DNA from: CAZSAT01 sp964604675 | GTDB taxonomy: Bacteria; Myxococcota_A; UBA796; CAJQPC01 | Assembly (NCBI GenBank): GCA_964604675.1 | Contig: CAZSAT010000076.1 | Span: 1-35,533 of the forward strand | Length of the DNA: 35,533 nucleotides | Reading direction: 5' to 3' | Part shown: one piece after another, positions 16,883 to 28,385 of the stretch | Numbering within the stretch: the first letter of the stretch is position 1 | Layout: the number at the start of each line of letters is the position of its first letter | Translations under genes and position numbers: made by a program | The notes under the pieces: generated by a model | The model's database searches: none | The model's input: the letters and a program-made list of their open reading frames with translations, nothing else | Told to the model about the DNA's origin: nothing

Positions 16883-18436
16883 CTACCAGGGATCGGCCAG
16901 CTCGACCTTGCCCACGCGCTCCAGCCGGAAGGCTGCTGTGACCTTCTCGCGTTGCCCCGGCGCCAGCTCCACGGTCCAGCGCACGTGGCCGTGGCCGTCG
17001 GGCCCGGACGCGCCCTCGGTGGACTGCGGTCCGCGCACCACCCGCACCTGCTCGAGCTCGGAGACCGGCACCCGCTGCTGCACCTCCACGGTGAGCGGCT
17101 CCGCTCCGGTGTGGTCCAGGGTAGCGGTGGTGAGGAACCACACCCGGTCCTCCCGGGCGAAGCGCTGGTCGGTCTCGCGCTTGCGCTCGTAGCGCACCAC
17201 CACCTCGTCGTGGGTGCCGAAGCCCAGCCCGAAGGTCTCGCCGGGCCCCACGTACGGGAGCTCGCCGATGCCCACGTAGGCGCCGTCGACCAAGAGCCCC
17301 ACCGGCCCTGCGAGCAGGGGCCGCCCGCCGCCCATGCGGTTGCGCAGGCTGACCTGCCGGTACACCCCCTCGGCCCGCTCCGGCACGCACACCCAGCGGC
17401 TCTTCGAGGGGCTCTCGAAGCGCTCGACCAGCACCCGACGGGGGCGTCCGTCGCTGGGCAGGTCGTGCCGCCCCGGCACGTCGAAGACCCGGACCTCGCC
17501 GCCGTCGTGCACGCCCGGGAGGGCGTCGGGCTCCGCGCCGCCCACGGTGGTGCTGGAGATGGCCTGCTCCTGGAAGGCCGCCGCCACGTGCCGTCGCTCC
17601 TGCCGGCTGCGGTCCCGGGTGGCCAGGCCGTCGACCTCGAGCGGCGGGAGCACGGTGCCCGCGGACGAGCGGGCGGTGGACAGGGTGAGCTTCACCCCCG
17701 TCCAGTCCTCGCCGGTGCGTTGCCAGACCGAGCCGAGCAGGCGCCAGCTCACGCGTTCGTCGTCGCCGGTGCGCAGCTCCGCTTCGTGGGTGGGGCGCCA
17801 GAGCGCGCTGGGCACCAGGTAGGAGAGCTCGATGGCCACCTCGCCGTGGCCGTCCAGGGCGAGCTCGATGCGACCGCTCAGCCTCTGCTCGCTCGCGCGG
17901 CGGGCGCGCAGGTCGCGGACCTGGTCCAGCTCGCGCTTGGCGTCGGCGAGGAGCCTGGCCGCTTCCGCGACCCGGGCCGCGGCGGCGGTGGCACGCTCGG
18001 TCAGCGCGGAGAGGTCCTCGCTCGGTGCTTCCACCTCGTGGCCGAGCCTCCAGGCCCGCTGCCGGGCGGCGACCCACAACCTGCCCGCGGCGTCCATCGC
18101 TTCGGCGGCGTGTTCCGCGCGTTCCTTGGCGGCCTCGGCTTCCGCGACCCGTGCCTGGCGCTCCTCGAGGCGCACGGACAGCTCGTCGTCGGTCTGCTCG
18201 CGGGCGTTCGGTGCGCGGTCGAAGCGTCGGTGCAGCGTGGCGGCGCCGAGCACCGCCTGGCCCTCGGTCACCCGGGCCAACAAGGTGGCGTCGACCGCCA
18301 ACGGCGACACCCCGACGACGCGCACGGTCTCGCTGCCCGTGAGGGTGAGGCGGCCGCGGCGGATGACCTGGGCGCGGTCCTCGGTGAGCACCACCTCGTC
18401 GACGGGCAGGCTCACGGTGCGGGGTTCACGGCTCAC
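16883..18436 (-). CDS. DUF4139/DUF4140 (mucoidy inhibitor MuiA-like) protein
   Basis: A 517-residue protein from GTG 18436, overlapping the neighbouring DUF4139 gene by 11 bases. The N-terminus (VDEVVLTEDRAQVIRRGRL, about 12-65) matches DUF4140. A long coiled-coil segment (about 80-165) comes next. The DUF4139 part holds LSYLVPSALWRPTHEAEL, GEDWTGVKLTLSTARSS and, near the end, LTVEVQQRVPVSELEQVRV. This family was named from a mucoidy-inhibiting protein and its biochemistry is unknown. There is no signal peptide, so it appears cytoplasmic. The next gene starts 21 bases downstream with its own strong ribosome site. Confidence 0.88.
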   Translation of the reverse strand: MSREPRTVSLPVDEVVLTEDRAQVIRRGRLTLTGSETVRVVGVSPLAVDATLLARVTEGQAVLGAATLHRRFDRAPNAREQTDDELSVRLEERQARVAEAEAAKERAEHAAEAMDAAGRLWVAARQRAWRLGHEVEAPSEDLSALTERATAAAARVAEAARLLADAKRELDQVRDLRARRASEQRLSGRIELALDGHGEVAIELSYLVPSALWRPTHEAELRTGDDERVSWRLLGSVWQRTGEDWTGVKLTLSTARSSAGTVLPPLEVDGLATRDRSRQERRHVAAAFQEQAISSTTVGGAEPDALPGVHDGGEVRVFDVPGRHDLPSDGRPRRVLVERFESPSKSRWVCVPERAEGVYRQVSLRNRMGGGRPLLAGPVGLLVDGAYVGIGELPYVGPGETFGLGFGTHDEVVVRYERKRETDQRFAREDRVWFLTTATLDHTGAEPLTVEVQQRVPVSELEQVRVVRGPQSTEGASGPDGHGHVRWTVELAPGQREKVTAAFRLERVGKVELADPW

Positions 18437-20408
18437 GTCGGTTGCCTCCCACCAGCTCGCACTTCGCGGGCAGGGTGATGGTGTAGGACCAGGACAGCTC
18501 GGCCGCCTGCCCCGCCGAGACGTCGAGGTCCCAGCGCAGCGCGCCCTCCTGCTCCTGGCCGTCCAGCCCGCGGTCCCGCACGGGCTCCGGGCGGGTCTCG
18601 CCCAGGCTCACGCTGATCGCGTCGTCGTGGAGCACCTCGGCCAGCTGCTCGAACACCTGCACCCGCACGTCGTGGCCCAGAGCGCTGCGGAGCTCGGTGC
18701 GGATCCGGTGGGTGAGCACGGAGTCGGTGGCGAGCACCCCGTGCTCCACCTCGTCGTAGACCACGTGGCGGGCGACGCGCAGGCCTTCTTCCACCCCCAG
18801 GTTCAGGCGGAGGGTGCCGCCTGCGCCGATGGCGTCCAGCGTGCTGCGGACCTGCCAGGCGCCGTCCACGTAGACCTCCAGCGGACCGCTCGCGAGCGGC
18901 TGGGCGAGGGGGTTCTTGAGCACGGCGAAGCGGAACACGCGCTCGGACCGCTTGGGCACCACGCGGAACAGCTCGTGGCAGCGGCCGGTGCCCTGCTCGA
19001 CCAGCACGCGGTGCCAGCGCCCGTCGGCGGCGACGGTGACCCGCGGGCCGCCCTGGTAGCGGTGGTGGAAGCTGGCGTCGCGCAGGTGGCTGCAGCCGGG
19101 GGGGAGCGGGGCCGCGTCGAGCCGGCGCTGCTCGGCCCGCAGGGACCGGAGGGCCGCCTGCAGCTGCGCGAGGTCGGCCGGTTCGCCGCCGCGCCGGGTC
19201 ACGAAGTCCCGGAGCCTGCTCTCGAGCCCCACGTGCACGAGCCGTCCCCGCTGCCGCTCGCTCCAGTCGGGGAGCTGGAGCCAGGCGTAGTCGAGCAGGC
19301 GACCCGGATCGACGGTCTTGGACGGCGGTTCGGGGGCGCGGTGGGCCTTGGAGGCCAGGCTCTGCACGGACGCGGGCGCGCTCCGGGAGAGGGCCCGTGC
19401 CTTCTTGGCCCTCGGCTCCGGGATGGACTGGAAGGCCACGGGCTCGTCGGCCATGTCCAGGGCGCCGGCCATGGGCGCGGAGGCGGGGGCCGGCTCGGCA
19501 AGCGGCTGGGGTGGGGGCGGCGGCAGGGCACGGTCGTGGTCGGCGAAGAGCTCGTCGAGGTCTTCGGGCAGCGGCCGCCAGGCCAGCGGCGCCTGGTTGG
19601 TGGCGCGTCCTATGCGCCAGGCGCCCAGCTCCGGCAGGCGCGTGCCCCGTCGGAGGTCGGCCGTGGACAGGGCGATGCGCGCGCCGGTCCACGCCTCGCC
19701 CGTGGCCTGGGCGACCTGGGCGGCCAGGTGCAGGCGCGCCTCCGAGCCGGCCACGTGCAGCTCGTACACCGGGGCCCACCGCGCTCCGCGCACGAAGTAC
19801 TCGACCTCCAGGGCGCCGCCGGTGCAGGCGCCCTCGAAGGCGCAGGTCAGCGCGCGGGTGGCGCGGGCGGGGCGTCCGGCGTCGTCCAGGGCGTCGGCCC
19901 GTCGGCGCGCTTCGAGGTCGCGCACCGCGCGCGTGGCCGCGTCGATCGCGGGCCGCAGAGCGGCGCGACGCTCCGCATGCTCCTCGCGAAGGGCGGCGAG
20001 CCTGGCCTGGTCGTCGAGCAGGGGGCCGAGCGCGATCCTCAGCTCGCCCTGTTCGGGGAGCTCGTCGGCTTCGACGTCCAGGGCGTGCTCCAACAGCCGG
20101 TCGACCTGCTCGAGGGCCGCCCGCTCGGCACCGAGGGCCGCCAGGCGCTCCCGCGCTTCCCGGAGGCGCGCCACGTCGCCTTCCTGTTCCGCCTGCACGT
20201 CGAGGTCGGGCACCTCCTCCACGGCGCCGAGCCGGATGGCCGCGTCGGTGCGGAGGCGCAGGGTGTCGTGGCCATAGAGCAGGGGCAGGCCGCGGATCTC
20301 GAGGCGGCCCGCCGCGGGCAGCGCGCCGAGCTCACCGCGCCGCACCACCAGCGCGCCGTTCCGGTAGACGGTCACGCGATCGATGGTGGTCGTGACGAGC
20401 ACCGCCAT
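18426..20408 (-). CDS. DUF4139/DUF4140 (mucoidy inhibitor MuiA-like) protein, larger paralogue
   Basis: A 660-residue protein; ATG 20408 has GGAGGT five bases upstream. The N-terminal DUF4140-type beta domain has VTVYRNGALVVRRGEL and IRGLPLLYGHDTLRL. A coiled-coil arm follows (about 75-185). The DUF4139 region contains YFVRGARWAPVYELHV and GEAWTGARIALSTADLRRGT, typical family motifs (R..W.P.Y and GE.W..A...LSTA). A low-complexity Pro/Ala/Ser-rich insert (about 290-370), absent from the smaller copy, is the main size difference. The neighbouring gene encodes a diverged paralogue overlapping by 11 bases, so the two products probably associate. No signal peptide is seen. Confidence 0.88.
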   Translation of the reverse strand: MAVLVTTTIDRVTVYRNGALVVRRGELGALPAAGRLEIRGLPLLYGHDTLRLRTDAAIRLGAVEEVPDLDVQAEQEGDVARLREARERLAALGAERAALEQVDRLLEHALDVEADELPEQGELRIALGPLLDDQARLAALREEHAERRAALRPAIDAATRAVRDLEARRRADALDDAGRPARATRALTCAFEGACTGGALEVEYFVRGARWAPVYELHVAGSEARLHLAAQVAQATGEAWTGARIALSTADLRRGTRLPELGAWRIGRATNQAPLAWRPLPEDLDELFADHDRALPPPPPQPLAEPAPASAPMAGALDMADEPVAFQSIPEPRAKKARALSRSAPASVQSLASKAHRAPEPPSKTVDPGRLLDYAWLQLPDWSERQRGRLVHVGLESRLRDFVTRRGGEPADLAQLQAALRSLRAEQRRLDAAPLPPGCSHLRDASFHHRYQGGPRVTVAADGRWHRVLVEQGTGRCHELFRVVPKRSERVFRFAVLKNPLAQPLASGPLEVYVDGAWQVRSTLDAIGAGGTLRLNLGVEEGLRVARHVVYDEVEHGVLATDSVLTHRIRTELRSALGHDVRVQVFEQLAEVLHDDAISVSLGETRPEPVRDRGLDGQEQEGALRWDLDVSAGQAAELSWSYTITLPAKCELVGGNRREP

Positions 20409-20483
20409 GGGGACCTCCGAACCTGGGCACCCCGAGAGGCTACAACGCCTCGTCGTCGAGCAGGCGGGTGTCGTGGGCGGCCG

Positions 20484-20708
20484 TCACGACCCGCGCCGAA
20501 CGATCTTCCCGGGCATCGTCGCTCGCTCGTACTCGGGGAGGGGTCGGCCGGCGATCGCCCAGCCCTCCAAGGCGAGGGCGTACATCGTGGACAGGGCGAG
20601 CTCGGGTTCGGTGCGCCCTGCGCCTCGGTGCTCACCGCCCCGGCTGACCCAGCCCGTCCACGTCTCACGGCGGGCGGCAGCGCGTGCCTTCTTGTCCTGC
20701 TTGCTCAC
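20484..20708 (-). CDS. Small hypothetical protein
   Basis: A 74-residue reading frame from GTG 20708. The N-terminus is strongly basic (KQDKKARAAARRE), and the C-terminal half YALALEGWAIAGRPLPEYERATMPG looks like a real conserved helix-plus-loop. I recall the pattern 'AL.GW..AGRPLP.Y.R...PG' from small uncharacterised deltaproteobacterial proteins, but cannot name the family. No clear ribosome site precedes the GTG. It lies 75 bases before the DUF4139 operon, in the same direction, and back to back with the MopE-like gene. Short and basic; could bind nucleic acid or an acidic partner. Confidence 0.55.
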   Translation of the reverse strand: MSKQDKKARAAARRETWTGWVSRGGEHRGAGRTEPELALSTMYALALEGWAIAGRPLPEYERATMPGKIVRRGS

Positions 20709-20753
20709 CGCGTCCGTGTCGTCGCGCCGGCGCCGGTCGAACCACCTGGCGGC

Positions 20754-20759
20754 TACAAT
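20754..20759 (+). promoter_or_regulatory. Candidate -10 element TACAAT for the MopE-like gene
   Basis: TACAAT at 20754-20759 stands out in a GC-rich stretch and lies 29 bases before ATG 20789, which has AGGAAGG just upstream. No recognisable -35 hexamer is seen at the expected spacing (about 20731-20737), so the promoter is tentative. Confidence 0.35.
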
Positions 20760-20788
20760 GCCGTGCTCCAGGCACTCAGGAAGGTCCC

Positions 20789-24415
<3,627 letters not shown>

Positions 24416-24417
24416 CC

Positions 24418-26772
24418 GTGCTTCCCGACCTCGGCGACCTCCCGGGCTGGACCGTGGACGGTGACCACCTCCGCTCTCCCGAGGGGGTCGCCTACGCCTA
24501 CGTGCCCGGCGGTTGGCTGCTGCAGGGGCTGAGCGCCGACGAGGTGCTGGGTGCGTGCCTGGCCCGGAAGACGGCCCCGAGTGCGGAGTGGACGCGGGAC
24601 ATCGCGGCTGCCCGCCCGGTGCGGTCCGTGCCCGTCGCGCCCTTCCTCGTGAGCGTCTACGCGCACGACACCGGCCGGCTCCCCACCGAGGCAGAGCTCG
24701 AGTGGGTGCTGAGGAACGCGGGTCGCGCGAGCTGGGTGGGCACCGACAGCCTGCTCACCACGCGGAACCGCACCCGCCTGGTCGGGCGTCTCGAGGCGCC
24801 CTTTGCCTTGGAGCAGCTCTTCGACGAGAGCCAGCTCAGCGCGGAGGGGTCGACGCGGCACCCCCACACCGCCTGGCAGGACGACGACGAGGAGGTCCTC
24901 GGCCTGCACGCGGCGATCGCTGGGGGGAGCCCTGTCGACGCCGTGCGCCGCGACGTGCGCCGGCTCGATCGACCGGCGCCAGCGGGTCCGCCTCCGGAGG
25001 TCTCCGGCGCCGCCCTTGCCGCCGCGCTCTCCGGCACCAAGGCCGAGCAGAAGGCCGCTCTTCGCGCCCTCGACATCGTTGCCCACGCCCCGGCCGACGA
25101 CCTGCTGCCGGCGCTGACGGCGTTGCTCTCGGGGCTGGCTTCGCAGAAGCCTCGCGACCTCGCGGCGCGGCTCCGCCTGCTCGGCGACGTGCTGGTGGGC
25201 CCGGGTGCGACCTGCCTCACCGACGACCCCTGGCGCTCGGCGCGCAGCGAGCTCGCGGCCGCCCTGTCGCCGCTGTTGTCCGATGCCTGCCGTTGGTTGC
25301 AGCACAGCTCCGCGGCGGTGCGCGCGGCCGCAACGTTGCCCCTCTCCTCCTGTCCGGCCGCCGTGGCCCCGCTCACCGCGTGCCTCGCGGACCGGGACCG
25401 GCGGGTGTCGGGGGGCGCCCTGCTGGCCTTGGCGCGGCTGGCTCCGGACACGCTCCCGCAGCAGGACGGTGAGGGGGTCGCAGCCTTCGCCGAAGCGGTG
25501 GCCGGCCGCGGCGACTCCGAGCGGCTGCTGGACGCGGTGGTCGGCGGGTGCCTGGACGGTCTGGCGTGGTTCGACGGCGACGCGGCGACCGCGGTCACGG
25601 CCTCGCTCCAAGGCCTCGCCGGCCCGGAGCGCGCGGCGGTCGCCGAACGGCTGGTCGACCTCTGCCCCCACGAGCCGTTCACTGCGGGGTGCCAGCGCCA
25701 CCACCGCGCGGTGGTGCAGTTCGCCTTCCCGGTCCCCCCCGAGGGGGGCTTCTTCCGGCCGGGCGCCCTGGATCCGGGGCAGCTCAGGCTGATGGAGCGG
25801 TATGCGCGGCCGCCGTTGAGCCGCTTCGCGTCCATCGCGGGGGCGCCGGCTTCCGAGCTCGGCCGCGCCGTGGTGGCGGGCACGGCCGAGGGTCCCCTGG
25901 CGCGACCGGTCGCGGTCGATGGCGGACGCCTGCCGCTGTTCTCGGCCATCGCCGAGAGCTGGACGAGGAGCGGGGGAACGCCCGCGCACGAAGAGCGCGT
26001 GAGGGCTTGGGTCGGCGAGCTGAGCGCCACGGCCCTGTTCGACCTGTCGTACCTCGTGTGGCGTACGGCGTACGGCGACCTGTGGCGGCCCCCGGTGGGG
26101 GCTCGGCACCCGTGGTTGCCGTACCCGGACGGACCGTGGCCGTGGACGGGCCACCACCTCCCGCTGGCGATCCGAGGGTCGGCGGGGAGGACGGCGCTCC
26201 GGGAGCGGCTGGCGCCCACGGTCTCGGAGGCCCTCCACGGCTCGCGCCAGGGAGACGTCCTGGAGCTCGCGAGCTGGGTGGCCTGCTACGACGCGGGAGA
26301 CCCGGTGCCCGGCGCGCTGCGCGACCGCTTCGATCCCTTCCGGCTGGCCCCCTTCGCCCAGCATGGCGGGCACCTGCGGGGACTGCTCGACGCGCTCGGT
26401 GCCGGGTGGGTGGAAGAACGCCTGTGCGCCTGGTCGCGCCTGCACGCCGAGGTCTTCCTGGCGGGCGAGACCCCGGTGCGCGAGCAGGTGCCGGCTCACT
26501 TCAGCCACCGTCTGTACCTGCTCGCGGAGCCATCGTGGTCGGCGTCGACCGTGGCCCACCTGGTGATCGGCAACCTGCTGCCCCCGCGGGCGCCAGGCAT
26601 GTACTGGGGCCACCGCGGCCTCTACGGGTGGTTCGCGGAGCAGCCGGCCTTCGGGCCGCACCTCGCCGCGATCCCGAGGTCGGTGCACGAGCTGTTCGAG
26701 AACGGCGAGCTTCGAGCTGAGCCGTCTGCGGACGTCGCCCGTGCGGGCATCGAGGCCCTGCTGCGGGTCTGA
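24418..26772 (+). CDS. Large protein with degenerate SUMF1-like N-terminus and HEAT-like repeats
   Basis: A 784-residue protein from GTG 24418, two bases after the MopE-like stop. Residues about 24-115 resemble the formylglycine-generating-enzyme/SUMF1 fold (AYAYVPGGWLLQG, RPVRSVPVAPFLVSVYAHDTGRLPTEAELEWVLRNAG), but the catalytic cysteines of that family are not visible, so catalysis is unlikely. The middle (about 195-400) has Leu/Ala-rich HEAT-like repeats (AAVRAAATLPL, RDRRVSGGALLALARLAP). A final Trp/Pro-rich section (about 520-770, WLPYPDGPWPWTGHHLP) resembles a second, divergent SUMF1-like half but I cannot assign it. There is no signal peptide. Its coupling to the surface lipoprotein suggests a supporting or regulatory role. 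Confidence 0.75.
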   Translation: MLPDLGDLPGWTVDGDHLRSPEGVAYAYVPGGWLLQGLSADEVLGACLARKTAPSAEWTRDIAAARPVRSVPVAPFLVSVYAHDTGRLPTEAELEWVLRNAGRASWVGTDSLLTTRNRTRLVGRLEAPFALEQLFDESQLSAEGSTRHPHTAWQDDDEEVLGLHAAIAGGSPVDAVRRDVRRLDRPAPAGPPPEVSGAALAAALSGTKAEQKAALRALDIVAHAPADDLLPALTALLSGLASQKPRDLAARLRLLGDVLVGPGATCLTDDPWRSARSELAAALSPLLSDACRWLQHSSAAVRAAATLPLSSCPAAVAPLTACLADRDRRVSGGALLALARLAPDTLPQQDGEGVAAFAEAVAGRGDSERLLDAVVGGCLDGLAWFDGDAATAVTASLQGLAGPERAAVAERLVDLCPHEPFTAGCQRHHRAVVQFAFPVPPEGGFFRPGALDPGQLRLMERYARPPLSRFASIAGAPASELGRAVVAGTAEGPLARPVAVDGGRLPLFSAIAESWTRSGGTPAHEERVRAWVGELSATALFDLSYLVWRTAYGDLWRPPVGARHPWLPYPDGPWPWTGHHLPLAIRGSAGRTALRERLAPTVSEALHGSRQGDVLELASWVACYDAGDPVPGALRDRFDPFRLAPFAQHGGHLRGLLDALGAGWVEERLCAWSRLHAEVFLAGETPVREQVPAHFSHRLYLLAEPSWSASTVAHLVIGNLLPPRAPGMYWGHRGLYGWFAEQPAFGPHLAAIPRSVHELFENGELRAEPSADVARAGIEALLRV

Positions 26773-26780
26773 GCCGGATC

Positions 26781-27515
26781 TCAGCCGCCCTCCGCACCCC
26801 CGACCAGCAACCCATCGCCCACCAGCTCGGCGAGCAGGCTCTCGTCGTCCCCCGGCTCGCAGCCCAACCGCCTGGCCTCGGCAAGCGCGGCCTCCCGGGT
26901 GGTGCCGCTCGCGCAGAAGTCCAAGAACGCGTTCAAGGCCGCGGAGCCGCCCCCGACCTGCGGTCCGTCGACGCCCGGCTCGATGATCAGGTGCTCGTCG
27001 CCCTCGGTGGGTGGCGCCGCGCTCGGGCGCGCACCCCCCACGAGGGTCTCCAGGGGCAGCACCTCGGCGCGCGCGGCGACGAACCACGCCAGGAAGCCCT
27101 CGGGCACCGTGACGGCCGCCACACCGGGCGCCAACCGCAGCCCCGCAACCGGGCCGGGCCGCCGCGACCGGGCGATGGCCAGCTCCAGGGTAGCCACCGG
27201 ACCCAGCCACGTGCCGAAGGCCAACGCCAGACGCCCGCGGTCCTGGATGCAACGGTGGAAGGCCTGCGATGAGAAGAAGCCGTCGCACGCCCGCACCCCC
27301 CTCACAGCCGCTGCGACGGGAAACTCGTCCAGGAGCGCCGTGAGGCTGCGGCTGCGACGGTAGGGATCGGTGGTCCACGCCCGCGGGTCGACCGCCAGGA
27401 GCCACCCGTGCTCCTGCTCGCTCAGCTCCGGCAGCCGCTCGCCGGCCCGCAGGCGCGCGACCAGCGCCGGATCGTAGAGGCAGCGCACCGTGGCCCGGTG
27501 GAGCGCCTGGCTCAC
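26781..27515 (-). CDS. DUF2063/HvfC-like partner protein of the MNIO enzyme
   Basis: A 244-residue protein from GTG 27515, overlapping the DUF692 stop by GTGA. The N-terminus (residues 1-70) is helical with an LS..E...L...DPRAW..DP.R pattern. Then comes EFPVAAAVRGV and a C-terminal part with FHRCIQDRGRLALAFGTWLGPVATLELAIARSRR. This resembles DUF2063 (HvfC/BufC) in the FPV helix and the terminal LE..IAR segment, a weak match by eye. In bufferin and related clusters a DUF2063 protein presents the precursor peptide to the MNIO. The C-terminal region (about 195-244) is Gly/Glu-rich. The coupling to the DUF692 gene supports the partner call. Confidence 0.72.
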   Translation of the reverse strand: MSQALHRATVRCLYDPALVARLRAGERLPELSEQEHGWLLAVDPRAWTTDPYRRSRSLTALLDEFPVAAAVRGVRACDGFFSSQAFHRCIQDRGRLALAFGTWLGPVATLELAIARSRRPGPVAGLRLAPGVAAVTVPEGFLAWFVAARAEVLPLETLVGGARPSAAPPTEGDEHLIIEPGVDGPQVGGGSAALNAFLDFCASGTTREAALAEARRLGCEPGDDESLLAELVGDGLLVGGAEGG

Positions 27516-28375
27516 GACCAGAGCTCCGCGGTGCGCTCGAACAGCGGCACCACGGTGGCGACGTCGTTGCGCTCGCACTCCACCACGATGGCCTTGAGGT
27601 TCACGGCGCCCGCCACCACGCGCTCCACGATGGCCCAGGTGTCGGGCAGCACGACCCCGCCGTGGTCGTCGTGCACGAAGCCGAAGCCGTGGTGGTCCTG
27701 CTCGGTGCCCCCGGCCACGTGCAGCTCCACCACCCGATCCAGCGGGAAGCCGTCGAGCCCGTCGGTCGGCTCGCGCCCGGCCCACCGCTGGTACATCGCG
27801 AGGTGGGCGCAGTCCAACACCATCCCCGTGTCGGCGGCTTCGGTCAGGCGGGCGAAGAAGCCGAGCAGGTCGAGGTCGCCCAGGAAGAACGCGCCGGGGG
27901 GGTTCTCGGGGAGCACCTCCAACCCCACGCGCTCCCGCAGCGCCATGATGCCCGCGGCCATCTGCTCGGCGTGGTCGCCCGTCAGCACCGGGGGCAAGAG
28001 CAGCATGTGGCCCCGATCGCGCGGCCCCACGTGCCACAGGCCGGCGTCGCCGCAGAGCCAGGCGGGCGCGAGCACCCGGGACGCCGCCCGCACCTGCCCC
28101 AGCCAGCCGTCGTCCAGGTCGTCGGGCTCGTCGAGGTTCACGTCGAGGAAGTGGTAGGTCGTGGGCAGGCCGGCGGCGGCCCAGGCCCGGGCCTGCTCGT
28201 CGAGGCCCTTCGCGACCTCCACGCCCACCTCGAGGAAGGCAGCGTGGCCCAGACGGTGGAGGGCCCGGGGGTCGAGCGCCCCCGCCTGGCTCCCCGCGCC
28301 GTACTCGGTCGACACCCCCAGCCCGAGGCGCGGGAGGCCGTGCACGCGCTGGGAGAAAGGTCCTGGCCTGCTCAT
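27512..28375 (-). CDS. DUF692 family multinuclear non-heme iron oxidase (MNIO)
   Basis: A 287-residue protein from ATG 28375, starting 10 bases after the upstream stop. DUF692 (PF05114) TIM-barrel patterns are visible: LGLGVSTEYG near the N-terminus, THF-like YHFLDVNLDEP, PENPPGAF, VLDCAHLAMYQRW, RVVELHVAGGTEQDHHG, VHDDHGGVVLPDTWAI and VVECERND. These correspond to the conserved His, Asn, Asp, Glu and Glu ligands for two or three irons. Known relatives are MbnB, TglH, ChrH and ApyH, which oxidise Cys or C-terminal residues in ribosomal peptides. The HGVSLSIG motif of classical members is replaced by HFLDVNLDEP, so it is a divergent subfamily. It sits between the membrane-fused spermidine-synthase-like gene and the partner gene. 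Confidence 0.88.
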   Translation of the reverse strand: MSRPGPFSQRVHGLPRLGLGVSTEYGAGSQAGALDPRALHRLGHAAFLEVGVEVAKGLDEQARAWAAAGLPTTYHFLDVNLDEPDDLDDGWLGQVRAASRVLAPAWLCGDAGLWHVGPRDRGHMLLLPPVLTGDHAEQMAAGIMALRERVGLEVLPENPPGAFFLGDLDLLGFFARLTEAADTGMVLDCAHLAMYQRWAGREPTDGLDGFPLDRVVELHVAGGTEQDHHGFGFVHDDHGGVVLPDTWAIVERVVAGAVNLKAIVVECERNDVATVVPLFERTAELWS

Positions 28376-28385
28376 GCGCCGCTGA

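Noticed and set aside
13962..18077. A 1371-residue minus-strand frame through several genes.
   Set aside because: Only the last part (from GTG 15548) is the glycosyltransferase; the rest is Arg/Pro/Ala-rich shadow of the helical and DUF4139 genes.
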